Assembly (NCBI RefSeq): GCF_003202285.1
Contig: NZ_MASW01000004.1
Location: forward strand, 1 to 64,000
DNA: 64,000 bases
Source of the DNA: Prauserella muralis
GTDB taxonomy: Bacteria; Actinomycetota; Actinomycetes; Mycobacteriales; Pseudonocardiaceae
Reading direction: 5' to 3'
Shown here: positions 55,440-64,000 of the stretch, one piece after another
How the letters are laid out: each line of letters begins with the position of its first letter
Numbering within the stretch: the first letter of the stretch is position 1
Program-made: the position numbers and the translations under genes
Notes under the pieces: model-generated
Told to the model about the DNA's origin: nothing
The model's input: the letters and a program-made list of their open reading frames with translations, nothing else
Database searches by the model: none

Positions 55440-56237
55440 ATGGACCTCAATCTCACCGACCAGGTCGCTTTCGTCACCGGCGCGAGCAAGGGAATCGGCA
55501 AGCAGGTGGCGCTCCGCCTCGCCCAGGAGGGCTGCGACGTCGCCATCACCGCACGCGGCCAGGAGGGCCTCGACAAGACCGCCACCGAGATCCAGTCCGA
55601 GACCGGCCGCAGGATCCTCCCCCTGGCCGGGGACATGAGCCGCGACGCCGACGTGCAACGCTGCGTCGCCGAGACCCTCCGCGAGCTCGGACCGATCGAC
55701 GTGCTGGTCACCTGCGCGGGCAGCTCCCCCGGTGGGCTGCTGGAGGAACTCACCGAGGAACAGTGGATGCAGAGCCTCAACCTGAAGTTCCTCGGCTACG
55801 TCCGGACGGTGCGCGCCGTGGTGCCGCACATGGTCGAACGTGGCCGCGGCTCCATCGTGCTCGTCGTCGGCAACGACGGGCTCAAGCCCAGCTTCTGGGA
55901 GATGACGGCAGGCGCCGCCAACGCCGCCGACCTCAACTTCGCGTCCTCGATCGCCGACCAGTACGGCCCCAAGGGCGTCCGCGTCAACACGGTCAACCCC
56001 GGGCCGGTGGACACCGACCGCTGGGACGGTCTGGAGAAGGCGTTCGCGAGGGACATGGGCGTCGACCAGGCGGAGGCCCGGCGCCGCGCCGAGGCGTCGA
56101 TCCCGCTGGGCCGCATCACCCAGCCCGAGGAGGTCGCCGCCCTGGTCGCCTTCCTCGCCTCCGACGTCGCCGCCAGCGTGCACGGCGCGCACGTGCCGAT
56201 CGACGGCGCCCAGCGCAAGGCCCTGATGGAACGCTGA
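55440..56237 (+). CDS. Short-chain dehydrogenase/reductase, first gene of catabolic operon
   Basis: The 265-aa classical SDR has TGASKGIGKQVALRLA for cofactor binding, VTCAGSSPGG (the NAG-region), and a long active-site segment in which the usual YxxxK is degenerate: after VVGNDGLKPSFWEMTAGAANAADLNFASSIADQYG there is no clear Tyr-x-x-x-Lys. The catalytic residues are therefore unusual, and activity may differ from ordinary SDRs. The first gene of the plus operon, it is followed by CoxG after one base. Confidence 0.87.
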   Translation: MDLNLTDQVAFVTGASKGIGKQVALRLAQEGCDVAITARGQEGLDKTATEIQSETGRRILPLAGDMSRDADVQRCVAETLRELGPIDVLVTCAGSSPGGLLEELTEEQWMQSLNLKFLGYVRTVRAVVPHMVERGRGSIVLVVGNDGLKPSFWEMTAGAANAADLNFASSIADQYGPKGVRVNTVNPGPVDTDRWDGLEKAFARDMGVDQAEARRRAEASIPLGRITQPEEVAALVAFLASDVAASVHGAHVPIDGAQRKALMER

Positions 56238-56238
56238 C

Positions 56239-56865
56239 GTGAGGCTCGCGCACTCGTTCGTCCTCCGGCGCCCGCCCGCCGAGGTGTTCGACGCGTTGCT
56301 CGACGTCGAACGCGTCGCGACGTGCCTGCCCGGAGCCCACATCTCCGCACGGTCGGCGGACGGCGGGTACGACGGCGAGGTCACGGTCACGCTGGGGCCG
56401 CTCACCGCCTGCTACGCGGCCACCCTGCACGTGCTCGACGCCGATCGCGAGCGGCTGCGGCTCACGATCCGGGCGAAGGGGCGCGAGTCACGCGGCGCCG
56501 GAGACGCCGACGCGTTCGTGCGCACCCGGCTCCGCGCGGCCGAGGAGGGCACCCTCGTCGAGATCGACACCGAACTCGACGTCCGCGGCAGGGTCGCGCA
56601 GCTCGGCCGCGGCGTGCTCGCCGAGACCGCCGACGACACCGTGCGTGCCTTCGCCGCCAACCTGGAGACACTGCTGGCGCAGGGCTTCCCCGCGGCCGGC
56701 GAGCCGGCCGCCGCCGGCGCCGGGTTGCCGGAAGCAGCCGGGGACGAACGCCACCCGTCGCGTGCGGTGCGCGCGCGGTACCTACCCGCCGCGGCGGCCG
56801 CACTGGCCGCGGTGGCGGCCTATCTCGGCGCGCGGCGGCTGAACAGCACCCGCCGCCGGCGATGA
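56239..56865 (+). CDS. CoxG-like SRPBCC protein with C-terminal membrane anchor
   Basis: The 208-aa protein belongs to the CO dehydrogenase subunit G family (SRPBCC fold): FVLRRPPAEVFDALLDVERVATCLPGA is the signature start. A Pro/Ala/Gly-rich linker leads to one C-terminal hydrophobic helix (about 180-200; YLPAAAAALAAVAAYLGA) with a basic end. CoxG proteins anchor molybdenum hydroxylases to the membrane and help pass electrons to quinone, so this one should serve the divergent hydroxylase. The start is GTG 56239, one base after the SDR stop. Confidence 0.9.
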   Translation: MRLAHSFVLRRPPAEVFDALLDVERVATCLPGAHISARSADGGYDGEVTVTLGPLTACYAATLHVLDADRERLRLTIRAKGRESRGAGDADAFVRTRLRAAEEGTLVEIDTELDVRGRVAQLGRGVLAETADDTVRAFAANLETLLAQGFPAAGEPAAAGAGLPEAAGDERHPSRAVRARYLPAAAAALAAVAAYLGARRLNSTRRRR

Positions 56866-56885
56866 CGCGAGAACAGGAGTGACCC

Positions 56886-57770
56886 GTGCCGTACGCACTC
56901 ACCGACGACGAGGTCCGGCTCTACTACGAGGAGGCGGGCACCGGGCCCGCCATCGTGTTCCTCCACGAGTTCGCGGGCGACCACCGCTCGTGGGAGCCGC
57001 AACTGCGGCACTTCTCCCGCACCCACCGCTGTCTCGTGTACGCGGCGCGCGGCTTCCCGCCGTCGGACGTCCCGGCGCGGCCCGAGTCCTACAGCCAGGA
57101 GCGGGCGGTCGCCGACGTCCTCGCGGTTCTCGACGCCGCGCAGGTGGAGCAGGCGATCCTGGTGGGCAACTCGATGGGCGGCTTCGGTGCCCTGCACTGC
57201 GCGCTGCGGCATCCGGAGCGGGTGCGCGGCGCGGTCGTCGCCGGGTGCGGCTACGGCGCGCACCCGGACACCGAGCACACCTTCCGCGCCGAGTCCGAGA
57301 CGATCGCGGCCGCCTTCGAACAGGAGGGCTCGGCCGGGATGGCGCGCTGGTACGGGGTCGGGCCCGCGAGGGTGCAGTACGAGGCGAAGGACCCGCGCGG
57401 CCATGCCGAGCACGTCCGCATCCTCGCCGAGCACGACCCGGTGGGCGCCGCGCTGACGATGCGCGGGGTGCAGAAGCAGCGGCCCTCGCTGTACGCCCTG
57501 CGCGACGAGCTGGCCCGGTGCGCGCCGCCGGTCCTGCTGATCGCAGGCGACGAGGACGACGGCGTGCTCGAGACCAACCTGATGCTCAAGCGCACCATCC
57601 CCCGGTGCGGCCTGGCCGTGCTCCCCCGGTCCGGGCACGTCACCAACCTCGAGGAGCCGGAGCTGTTCAACCGGCTGGTCGAGCGGTTCTGCACCGCCGT
57701 CGACCACGGCACCTGGCGCGAGCGCGACCCGCGGGCCTGCGGCGCCTCGACGACGGGCGCCCGGCCGTGA
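56886..57770 (+). CDS. Alpha/beta-fold hydrolase
   Basis: The 294-aa hydrolase has the oxyanion region FLHEFAGDHRSWEPQL, the nucleophile elbow GNSMGG, an acid in IAGDEDDGV and the catalytic His in RSGHVTNLEEPELFN, matching the MhpC/3-oxoadipate enol-lactonase-like group. It may open a ring or cleave an ester, lactone or C-C bond of a hydroxylated intermediate. A Ser-Asp-His triad is present, so it is probably active. Its stop overlaps the next start (GTGA). Confidence 0.9.
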   Translation: MPYALTDDEVRLYYEEAGTGPAIVFLHEFAGDHRSWEPQLRHFSRTHRCLVYAARGFPPSDVPARPESYSQERAVADVLAVLDAAQVEQAILVGNSMGGFGALHCALRHPERVRGAVVAGCGYGAHPDTEHTFRAESETIAAAFEQEGSAGMARWYGVGPARVQYEAKDPRGHAEHVRILAEHDPVGAALTMRGVQKQRPSLYALRDELARCAPPVLLIAGDEDDGVLETNLMLKRTIPRCGLAVLPRSGHVTNLEEPELFNRLVERFCTAVDHGTWRERDPRACGASTTGARP

Positions 57771-58456
57771 CCGGCAGCGCACCGCTGACGGCCGAGCGCA
57801 CGCGGCACGGCCTGCTGTGCCTGCGGCTGGACCGGCCGCACCGCCGCAACGCCGTCGACGAGGCCACCGTGACGGCACTGCTCGACGCTCTCGAGAAGGA
57901 CCCCTCCGCCGCCGTGCTGCTGGGCAGCACGGACCCCACGATCTTCTGCGCCGGTGCCGACCTCGGCATCTCCGACACCGAGCGCGCCCGGTGCAGCGAC
58001 CTGCTCTACGAGACCTACACCCGCCTGACGACCAGGCCAGGGCTGACGATCGCGGTGGTCGAGGGACCGGCCGTGGGCGGCGGGGCTCAGCTCGCCGCCG
58101 CCGCGGACCTGCGGGTGGCCGGTCCGGGCTGCCGGTTCCGCTGGGTCGGTCCCGGGCACGGCCTCGCCGTCGGCGCCTGGGTGCTGCCCAGCCTCGTGGG
58201 CCGGGGCCTCGCGCTCGAACTGACGCTGGGAGGGCGCTGGGTCGACGCGCCGGAGGCGTTGCGGATCGGCCTCGTCAACGCCGTGCACGCCGAGCCATGG
58301 GCCGCGGCGGAAGAACTGGCCGCGACGGTCACCGCGGCGGACGCCGACGCCGTCGCCCGGGTCAAGTCGGTCACCGCCAGGGGCGGGCTGCTCGACCGGC
58401 TCACCGCCGAGCGCAACGGGAACCGGGAGGGGTGGTCGGGATCGATACCCCGGTGA
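57767..58456 (+). CDS. Enoyl-CoA hydratase/isomerase (crotonase family)
   Basis: The 229-aa crotonase has the first oxyanion loop FCAGADLGIS, the second VEGPAVGGGAQLAAAADLRVA, and a short C-terminal helix. In many hydratases two Glu residues act; at the expected position this protein reads FRWVGPGHGLAVGAW, so isomerase or hydrolase activity is possible too. GTG 57767 overlaps the hydrolase stop. It fits downstream of an acyl-CoA dehydrogenase in beta-oxidation of the ring-cleavage product. Confidence 0.88.
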   Translation: MTGSAPLTAERTRHGLLCLRLDRPHRRNAVDEATVTALLDALEKDPSAAVLLGSTDPTIFCAGADLGISDTERARCSDLLYETYTRLTTRPGLTIAVVEGPAVGGGAQLAAAADLRVAGPGCRFRWVGPGHGLAVGAWVLPSLVGRGLALELTLGGRWVDAPEALRIGLVNAVHAEPWAAAEELAATVTAADADAVARVKSVTARGGLLDRLTAERNGNREGWSGSIPR

Positions 58457-61155
58457 GCCACGCGGGTGCCGCGTGGAGCGAAGCGGCGTGGCGCACGCAC
58501 GTTCCCGGCGCCGATCGGTCCTTCGTGGACGGTCTCGGCGACTCCACGCTGCCGCTGCTGGCGCAGGCGAGCGCGCGGCGTTTCCCCGGCCGGGTCGCGG
58601 TCTCCGTGGACGGGGACGCGGTGACCCACGGCGAGCTCGACGCCGACGCGGCGGCCATCGGGGGCTGGCTGGCCGAGCGGATCGAGCCTGGGGACCGGGT
58701 GCTGCTGCGTGGCCCGTCCTCGACCGGCTTCGTGCGGTGCTATCTCGGGATCCTGCGCGCGGGAGGCGTGGTGGTCCCGGCCAATCCGGCGGCCACCGGT
58801 GCGGAACTGGCGCAGCTGGCCGGCGACTCGGCGGCGGCGCTGGCCCTGTTCGCCGATCCGGGGGCCGCGCCGCCGGGAGTGCCGGTGCACGCGGTGCACG
58901 ACGTGCCCCGGGGAGGGCCCCTGCCGGTGGCGCCGCGCGACCCGGACGACGTGGCGCTGCTCGCCTACACCTCCGGCACCACCGGAAAGCCCAAGGGCGT
59001 GCCGCTGACCCACCGGCAGCTGCTGACCTCGATCCGCGCCGCGATGGCGGCGTGGCGGTGGTCGGCCGACGACACGCTGGTGCACGCGCTGCCCCTGTTC
59101 CACCAGCACGGCCTCGGCGGCGTCCACGCCAGCCTGATCGCGGGATCGACCGCCCGGCTGCGCTCGCGCTTCTCCCCCGACGCGATCGTCGAGGCCGCCC
59201 ACGGGGCGACGGTCCTGTTCGCGGTGCCGACGATGTACGAGAGGCTGCTCGGCGCACCCGGTGCCGCCGAGGTGCTGGGCGCGCTGCGGCTGTGCGTGTG
59301 CGGCTCGGCGCCGTTGAGCGAGCAGCTGGCGAACCGGCTCGCGACCGGCCTCGGCCGGCTGCCCCTCGTCCGGTACGGCACGACCGAGTCGGGGCTGGAC
59401 GTGTCGCATCCCTACGGCTCCGCCCGCGCCGACACCGTCGGCGTGCCGCTGCCCGGGGTGTCGCTGCGCCTGGTGAACGACGAGATCCAGCTGCGCGGCC
59501 CTCAGGTGTTCGCCGGGTACTGGAACGACCCCGCCGCGACGGCGGAGGCGTTCACCGAGGACGGCTGGTTCCGCACCGGCGACCTCGGGCGCATCGACGA
59601 GGACTCGGGGCACCTGGTGATCCGGGGCCGTAGCAAGGAGCTCATCATCACCGGCGGGATGAACGTCTACCCCCGCGAGGTCGAGGCCGCGCTGGAACGC
59701 CACCCCGCCGTCGTGGAGGCCGCCGTCGCGGGCCTGCCACACGAGCACTGGGGCGAGCAGGTGACGGCGTGGGTGGTGCTGCGCGACACCGTGCCCGCCG
59801 AGGAGCTCATCGACCACACGCGCGCGTTGCTCACGCCGTACAAGTGCCCCAAGGCCGTCCTGGTGGTGCCGGAGCTTCCCCGCAACCAGATGGGCAAGAT
59901 CGCCCGCTCCGCACTCGACACGCCCGCCGGTCACGCGCTGCGCCGCGCGGAACGGATCGCCGGGCTGGGCGCCTTCACCGAGCTCTGCCCCGGTGCGCGG
60001 GCGCTGGCGGGCACCCCGGTGGCCGTCAAGGACGTCGTCGATGTCGCCGGTCAGACCGTGCGCAACGGGACCCCCGGGTTCGCCCACCGCAGGCCCACCC
60101 GGGATGCCGAGGTGTGGTCGCGGCTGCGCGACGCGGGACATGTCCTCATCGGACGGACGCGGCTGCCGGAGCTCGCGTGGTCCGTGGTCACGCCCGGCTG
60201 CCGCAACCCGTGGGACCCCGCGCGCGACACGGGCGGCTCCAGCGGCGGCTCCGCGGTCGCGGTGGCCACGGGTGTGGTGCCGCTGGCGGTGGGCACCGAC
60301 ACCGGAGGCTCGATCCGCATTCCCGCCGCGCTGTGCGGCGTCGCGGGACTCCGCCCGACACTGGGCTCCGTGCCGACGCGCGGGGTCACACCGCTCGCGC
60401 CGTCGATGGACACGGTCGGGCCGATCGCCCGCACCGCCGCGGACTGCCTGCGTGCGCACGAGCTGCTCGGCGGCGCCGTCCGGCCCGCGCCGGAGGAGGT
60501 CGCCGGGCTGACGGTGGGCCTGCCGTCCGCGTTGTGGTCGGGCCGGGCCGACCCGGAGGTGGCGCGGCTGCTCGACGCGGCCTGCGCTGCGCTGCGCGCG
60601 GCGGGCACGCGGATCGTGGAGGTCGACCTGCCGCTGGCCTGCCGGCACGCGCGGCGTGCGGGCTACACCATCATGCTCGCCGAGTCGGCCCGGCAGTGGT
60701 GGGCGCGGTACCAGGCAGGCGAGGGCGGGCTGGGTCCGGCCGTGGCGCAACGCCTGCGCGCGGGCAGCCAGGTGTCCGCGGAGGACTACGCCGAAGCCCA
60801 CGCCACGGCAGGCGCGATCCGTGACGAGCTGGACGCGGCCTTCGGCGAGATCAGCGCGCTGCTGACACCGACCGTTGCGGTGACCGCCGCACCGCTGGAG
60901 GCCGGCACCGTGCGGCTCGGCGACAGGGAGGACGACCGCGAGGCGGCCTACTACCGGCTCACGGCGACCGCATCGGTCACCGGGCATCCGGCCCTGACCG
61001 TCCCCGCGGGACTGAGCGCGGAGGGCCTGCCGGTCGGCGCGCAGCTCATCGGCCCCCGGCACGAGGAGGCGCTGCTGTGCCTGCTGGGCACGGTCATCGA
61101 AGGCGGGCCCGAGGCGGTCGCGCTCGCCCGGCAACGGGAAGGGCTCGCGGCATGA
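58453..61155 (+). CDS. Fusion of acyl-CoA synthetase (malonyl-CoA synthetase-like) and amidase
   Basis: This 900-aa protein joins two enzymes in one frame. Residues about 20-490 are an adenylate-forming ligase: P-loop [11 protein letters not shown] at 172-182, the [11 protein letters not shown] segment like Mat[27 protein letters not shown], and catalytic Lys482 in NQMGKI. Residues about 505-900 are an amidase-signature enzyme with Lys526 (VAVKDVVD), Ser596 (GGSSGGS) and nucleophile Ser620 ([10 protein letters not shown]) at normal spacing. The linker is only about 20 residues. GTG 58453 overlaps the crotonase stop (GTGA). Likely role: hydrolyse a terminal amide, then activate the acid to its CoA ester. 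Confidence 0.92.
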   Translation: MSHAGAAWSEAAWRTHVPGADRSFVDGLGDSTLPLLAQASARRFPGRVAVSVDGDAVTHGELDADAAAIGGWLAERIEPGDRVLLRGPSSTGFVRCYLGILRAGGVVVPANPAATGAELAQLAGDSAAALALFADPGAAPPGVPVHAVHDVPRGGPLPVAPRDPDDVALLAYTSGTTGKPKGVPLTHRQLLTSIRAAMAAWRWSADDTLVHALPLFHQHGLGGVHASLIAGSTARLRSRFSPDAIVEAAHGATVLFAVPTMYERLLGAPGAAEVLGALRLCVCGSAPLSEQLANRLATGLGRLPLVRYGTTESGLDVSHPYGSARADTVGVPLPGVSLRLVNDEIQLRGPQVFAGYWNDPAATAEAFTEDGWFRTGDLGRIDEDSGHLVIRGRSKELIITGGMNVYPREVEAALERHPAVVEAAVAGLPHEHWGEQVTAWVVLRDTVPAEELIDHTRALLTPYKCPKAVLVVPELPRNQMGKIARSALDTPAGHALRRAERIAGLGAFTELCPGARALAGTPVAVKDVVDVAGQTVRNGTPGFAHRRPTRDAEVWSRLRDAGHVLIGRTRLPELAWSVVTPGCRNPWDPARDTGGSSGGSAVAVATGVVPLAVGTDTGGSIRIPAALCGVAGLRPTLGSVPTRGVTPLAPSMDTVGPIARTAADCLRAHELLGGAVRPAPEEVAGLTVGLPSALWSGRADPEVARLLDAACAALRAAGTRIVEVDLPLACRHARRAGYTIMLAESARQWWARYQAGEGGLGPAVAQRLRAGSQVSAEDYAEAHATAGAIRDELDAAFGEISALLTPTVAVTAAPLEAGTVRLGDREDDREAAYYRLTATASVTGHPALTVPAGLSAEGLPVGAQLIGPRHEEALLCLLGTVIEGGPEAVALARQREGLAA

Positions 61156-62318
61156 CGCCACCACACCCGAGGGACCTGCTCGGCATCCGGGAGCTGCTCG
61201 ACGACGAGGAACGCCAGATCGCCGACACGGTCCGCGCGTTCGTCGCCAACGAGGTCGGCGACGCCGCGGGCCGCTGGTTCGAGGAGGCGACGTTCCCCGA
61301 GCGGCTCGTGCGGCCGCTCGGCGAGCTCGGACTGCTCGGAATGCACCTGACCGGCTACGGCTGCGCCGGCACGAGCGCCGTGGCGTACGGGCTGGCCTGC
61401 CTGGAGCTGGAGGCCGCCGACAGCGGGCTGCGCAGCTTCGTGTCCGTGCAGGGCTCGCTGGCGATGTTCCCGATCTGGAAGTACGGCTCGCCCGAGCAGA
61501 AGCAGCGCTGGTTGCCGCCGATGGCCCGCGGTGAGGCCGTCGGCTGCTTCGGGCTGACCGAGCCCGACCACGGCTCCGACCCCGGCGGAATGCGCACCAC
61601 CGCGCGCCGGGACGGCCCGGACTGGGTGCTCAACGGCACCAAGGCGTGGATCACCAACGGCACCATCGCCGACGTGGCGGTGGTGTGGGCCCGCACCGAC
61701 GACGGCGTCCGCGGGTTCCTGGTCCCCGCGGGCACGCCGGGATTCACCGCGCGGACGATCGGGCACAAGCTGTCCCTGCGCATGTCGGCCACGGCGGAAC
61801 TGGTGCTGGAGGACGTCCGGCTTCCGGACACCGCGGTCCTGCCCGGCGTCACCGGCCTGCGCGGCCCCCTGTCGTGCCTGACCGAGGCGCGCTACGGCAT
61901 CCTGTGGGGCGCGCTCGGCGCCGCGCGGGCCTGCTACGAGTCGGCGCTGGCCTACGCGCGCGACCGCGTGCAGTTCGGCAGGCCCATCGGCGGCTTCCAG
62001 CTGACCCAGCGGAAGCTGGTCGGCATGGCGCTGGAGCTCAACAAGGGCCTGCTGCTCGCCCTGCACCTCGGCCGCCGCAAGGACGAGGGCTCGCTGCCCC
62101 CGGAGCTGGTCAGCTTCGGCAAGCTGAGCAACGTGCGGGCGGCGATCGACATCGCCCGCACGGCGCGCACCATCCTGGGCGCCAACGGGATCAGTCTCGA
62201 GTATCCGGTCATCCGGCACGCAGCCAACCTGGAGTCGGTGCTCACCTACGAGGGCACCGAGGAGATGCACACGCTGGTGCTCGGGCAGCTGCTCACCGGG
62301 CAGGCCGCCTTCCGCTGA
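61152..62318 (+). CDS. Acyl-CoA dehydrogenase, glutaryl-CoA dehydrogenase-like
   Basis: The 388-aa FAD enzyme resembles GcdH rather than ordinary acyl-CoA dehydrogenases: ELEAADSGLRSFVSVQGSLAMFPIWKYGSPEQKQRWLP and GCFGLTEPDHGSDPGGMRT are close to that group, and the catalytic Glu stands in YEGTEEMH. It may oxidise and decarboxylate glutaryl-CoA or a related dicarboxyl-CoA to crotonyl-CoA. ATG 61152 overlaps the fusion protein's stop (ATGA), so the two are translationally coupled. Confidence 0.92.
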   Translation: MTPPHPRDLLGIRELLDDEERQIADTVRAFVANEVGDAAGRWFEEATFPERLVRPLGELGLLGMHLTGYGCAGTSAVAYGLACLELEAADSGLRSFVSVQGSLAMFPIWKYGSPEQKQRWLPPMARGEAVGCFGLTEPDHGSDPGGMRTTARRDGPDWVLNGTKAWITNGTIADVAVVWARTDDGVRGFLVPAGTPGFTARTIGHKLSLRMSATAELVLEDVRLPDTAVLPGVTGLRGPLSCLTEARYGILWGALGAARACYESALAYARDRVQFGRPIGGFQLTQRKLVGMALELNKGLLLALHLGRRKDEGSLPPELVSFGKLSNVRAAIDIARTARTILGANGISLEYPVIRHAANLESVLTYEGTEEMHTLVLGQLLTGQAAFR

Positions 62319-62426
62319 CGGCACCGCAAGGGGCTACCCGGCAGGGCGGCCGTGCGTGAGAATCATCGTCGACGGGGCCGGTTCGCACCGGTGCGAGAGT
62401 GGCCGACGTGACCGAAGGAGCTCATC

Positions 62427-63329
62427 GTGGAGCAGAACGCGCTGGTCGAGGTCGGCCTGCCGGTCGCCTTGTTCCTCATCATGATCGGCATCGGGCTGAC
62501 GCTCACCTCGAGGGACTTCGCCAGGGAGGCCAGGGACCCGCGCGGGATCATCGTCGGGACGCTCGGCCAGATCGTGCTGATGCCCGCGGTGGCGTTCCTG
62601 ATCGCGTACCTGCTGTCGCTTCCGGCCGCGATCGCCGTCGGCCTCGTCATCATCGCCGCGTGCCCCGGCGGAACGACCTCGAACGTCATCGCCTACCTGG
62701 CGCGGGGCAACGTCGCGCTGTCCATCGTGCTGACCGTGCTGGCCAGCCTGATCACGATCGTGACCCTGCCGATCGCCGCCAACCTCGCGCTCCGGTGGCG
62801 ACCCGCCGCGTCCGGCGCCTCGATCGAGGTGCCCGTGCTGCGCACCATCGCCCTGCTCGTCGCGATCGTGCTGGTCCCGGTGGCGATCGGCATGGCGATC
62901 CGCGCCCGGTGGCCCCGGCGTGCCGCCGCGCTCGAACGGGCGGTGTCGCTCTTCGGCGGGGTGGTGCTGGCCGTCCTCATCGTGGCGATCGCCGTCTCGC
63001 TCGGCGCCGACATCTGGACCTACCTCCGGCAGGCGGGCCTGGCCGCCATCCTGCTCAACCTCGGCGGGCTCGCCGTCGGCTACGGGATCGTGCGGCTGGC
63101 CCGCCTTTCCTTCGAGAGCCGTCTCACGGGTGCGATCGAGCTGGGGATCAAGAACGCCACCCTCGGCATCCTCATCGCCGTCAACGTGATCGGATCCGAG
63201 GCGCTGGCGGTGCCCTCGGCCGTCTACGGCGTGCTCATGTACGTCTCCGCCATCGGCGTGGTGGTCTACGGCCGCCGCCGGAGCCTGCGGGCGGCCACCG
63301 CGGGCAGGGCGGTTCCCGAGTCGCCGTAG
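62427..63329 (+). CDS. Bile acid:sodium symporter-family (BASS) transporter
   Basis: The 300-aa protein has about ten helices in two inverted repeats. The BASS core motifs CPGGTTSNVIAYLARGNVALS and ELGIKNATLGILIAV mark the crossing helices that bind sodium and substrate. The family name is historical; bacterial members move many organic acids, so this may import the substrate of the adjoining pathway. GTG 62427 has GAAGGAG upstream. It follows the acyl-CoA dehydrogenase by 108 bp, perhaps with its own promoter. Confidence 0.9.
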   Translation: MEQNALVEVGLPVALFLIMIGIGLTLTSRDFAREARDPRGIIVGTLGQIVLMPAVAFLIAYLLSLPAAIAVGLVIIAACPGGTTSNVIAYLARGNVALSIVLTVLASLITIVTLPIAANLALRWRPAASGASIEVPVLRTIALLVAIVLVPVAIGMAIRARWPRRAAALERAVSLFGGVVLAVLIVAIAVSLGADIWTYLRQAGLAAILLNLGGLAVGYGIVRLARLSFESRLTGAIELGIKNATLGILIAVNVIGSEALAVPSAVYGVLMYVSAIGVVVYGRRRSLRAATAGRAVPESP

Positions 63330-63342
63330 GCGCCCGACCCGG

Positions 63343-64000
63343 TCAGCCCGCCACCGCGAGGTACTTGACCTCGAGATACTCCTCGATGCCCTCGTCGCCG
63401 CCTTCCCTGCCGAGTCCGGAGTGCTTGACGCCGCCGAACGGGCCGGCAGGGTTGCTGACCAGTCCCTGGTTGATGCCGACCATGCCCGTCTCGAGCTGCT
63501 CCCCGACGCGCAGGGCGCGGGCGAGGTCCCGGGTGAACACGTAGCCGACGAGGCCGTACCGGGTGTCGTTCGCCGCCGCGACCACCTCCTGCTCCTCGCG
63601 GAAGGTGCTCACCGCCGCGACCGGCCCGAAGATCTCCTCCCGGGTGAGCCGCGCCGTGCCGGGCACCTCGGTCAGCACCGCCGGGGCGTAGAAGAACCCG
63701 ACGTCACCGCGGGGGCCGCCGCCGTGCAGCACGGCACCGTGCGCCACCGCATCGTCCACCAGTGCGCCGACCTTGTTCCGCTGCCGGGCGTCGATCAGCG
63801 GGCCGACGTCCGTTCCCGGTTCGGTGCCCCGGCCCACCCGCAGGGCCGTCATCCCGGCGGTCAGCCGCTCGGCGTACTCCCCGGCCACCGACTCGTGCAC
63901 GAACACCCGGTTCGCGGCCACACAGGACTGCCCCATGTTGCGCATCTTGGCGAGCAGGGTGCCCTCGATCGCGGCGTCGAGGTCGGCGTCGTCGAACACG
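63343..64000 (-). CDS. Semialdehyde dehydrogenase (GabD-like), C-terminal part only
   Basis: The gene runs off the right edge of the window, so the first visible residues (FDDADLDAAI) are internal and no start can be given. The 218 visible residues cover the catalytic half of an aldehyde dehydrogenase: the active-site Cys in RNMGQSCVAANRVFVHE, EEIFGPVAAVSTF, and the C-terminal PFGGVKHSGLGREGG. The GQSC context and C-terminus resemble NAD(P)-dependent succinate-semialdehyde dehydrogenases. It converges on the BASS gene. Confidence 0.9.
   Translation of the reverse strand, partial: VFDDADLDAAIEGTLLAKMRNMGQSCVAANRVFVHESVAGEYAERLTAGMTALRVGRGTEPGTDVGPLIDARQRNKVGALVDDAVAHGAVLHGGGPRGDVGFFYAPAVLTEVPGTARLTREEIFGPVAAVSTFREEQEVVAAANDTRYGLVGYVFTRDLARALRVGEQLETGMVGINQGLVSNPAGPFGGVKHSGLGREGGDEGIEEYLEVKYLAVAG

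Noticed and set aside
62427-63329. Bile-acid transporter role
   Set aside because: The family name is historical; context suggests an organic acid of the neighbouring pathway.

Overview
The window is high-GC DNA (about 70% or more by eye) with many GTG starts, 4-bp ATGA/GTGA gene overlaps, an actinobacterial-type LexA box and an 'REP13E12-like' DUF222-HNH gene. It reads as the chromosome of a filamentous or related actinomycete, most likely Pseudonocardiaceae/Amycolatopsis-like. That assignment is inference, as no rRNA or marker gene is present. No tRNA, rRNA, CRISPR array or prophage was seen. No stretch longer than 300 bp lacks a gene.

Region 1 (1-16.2 kb). An IS5-family element sits at the left edge, inserted at the stop codon of a small gene. 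Next is a long minus-strand operon that reads, in order of transcription: TetR regulator, GH3 beta-glycosidase, Tat-type lipoprotein solute-binding protein, two Opp/Dpp permeases, a fused double ATPase, then three different sulfatases. A fourth sulfatase is divergent from the TetR gene. A perfect 24-bp palindrome lies between the two transcription units. Neither the sulfatases nor the GH3 enzyme shows a signal peptide, so the locus looks like an import-first system that desulfates and cleaves a sulfated glycoside or oligosaccharide in the cytoplasm.

Region 2 (16.2-31.1 kb) is mixed: a methyltransferase, a cupin-SDR pair, a large LAL-type LuxR regulator, a cupin with a divergent ArsR/DUF5937 regulator, furA-katG with a likely Fur box, an FAD monooxygenase with a divergent TetR and two phased operators, a 3-oxoacid CoA-transferase (scoAB) with a divergent IclR, and a CMD-family protein. 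Region 3 (31.3-48.5 kb) holds a DHA2-type exporter, an alpha/beta hydrolase, two DHFR/RibD-like reductases, an AbiEi/DUF559-like orphan flanked by hairpin repeats, a TetR with a TIM-barrel protein, a flavin monooxygenase/membrane protein/alcohol dehydrogenase operon with a GAF regulator, a sodium:solute symporter with its small partner, a frameshifted DUF222-HNH pseudogene under a perfect LexA box, and a MarR/tandem-tautomerase pair.

Region 4 (48.5-64 kb) is a second catabolic locus. A molybdenum-hydroxylase operon (FAD subunit, large subunit, 2Fe-2S subunit, second large subunit, GntR regulator) faces an operon encoding SDR, CoxG, alpha/beta hydrolase, enoyl-CoA hydratase, an unusual single protein joining an acyl-CoA synthetase to an amidase, and a glutaryl-CoA dehydrogenase-like enzyme. 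A BASS-family transporter and the C-terminal part of a semialdehyde dehydrogenase follow. An 11-mer, WTGRTATACMR, occurs at both divergent promoters, at the symporter promoter 12 kb away and at the GntR start, and probably marks a GntR regulon. The gene set fits hydroxylation of a cyclic, probably nitrogen-containing, substrate, hydrolysis of an amide, CoA activation of the resulting acid, and beta-oxidation.
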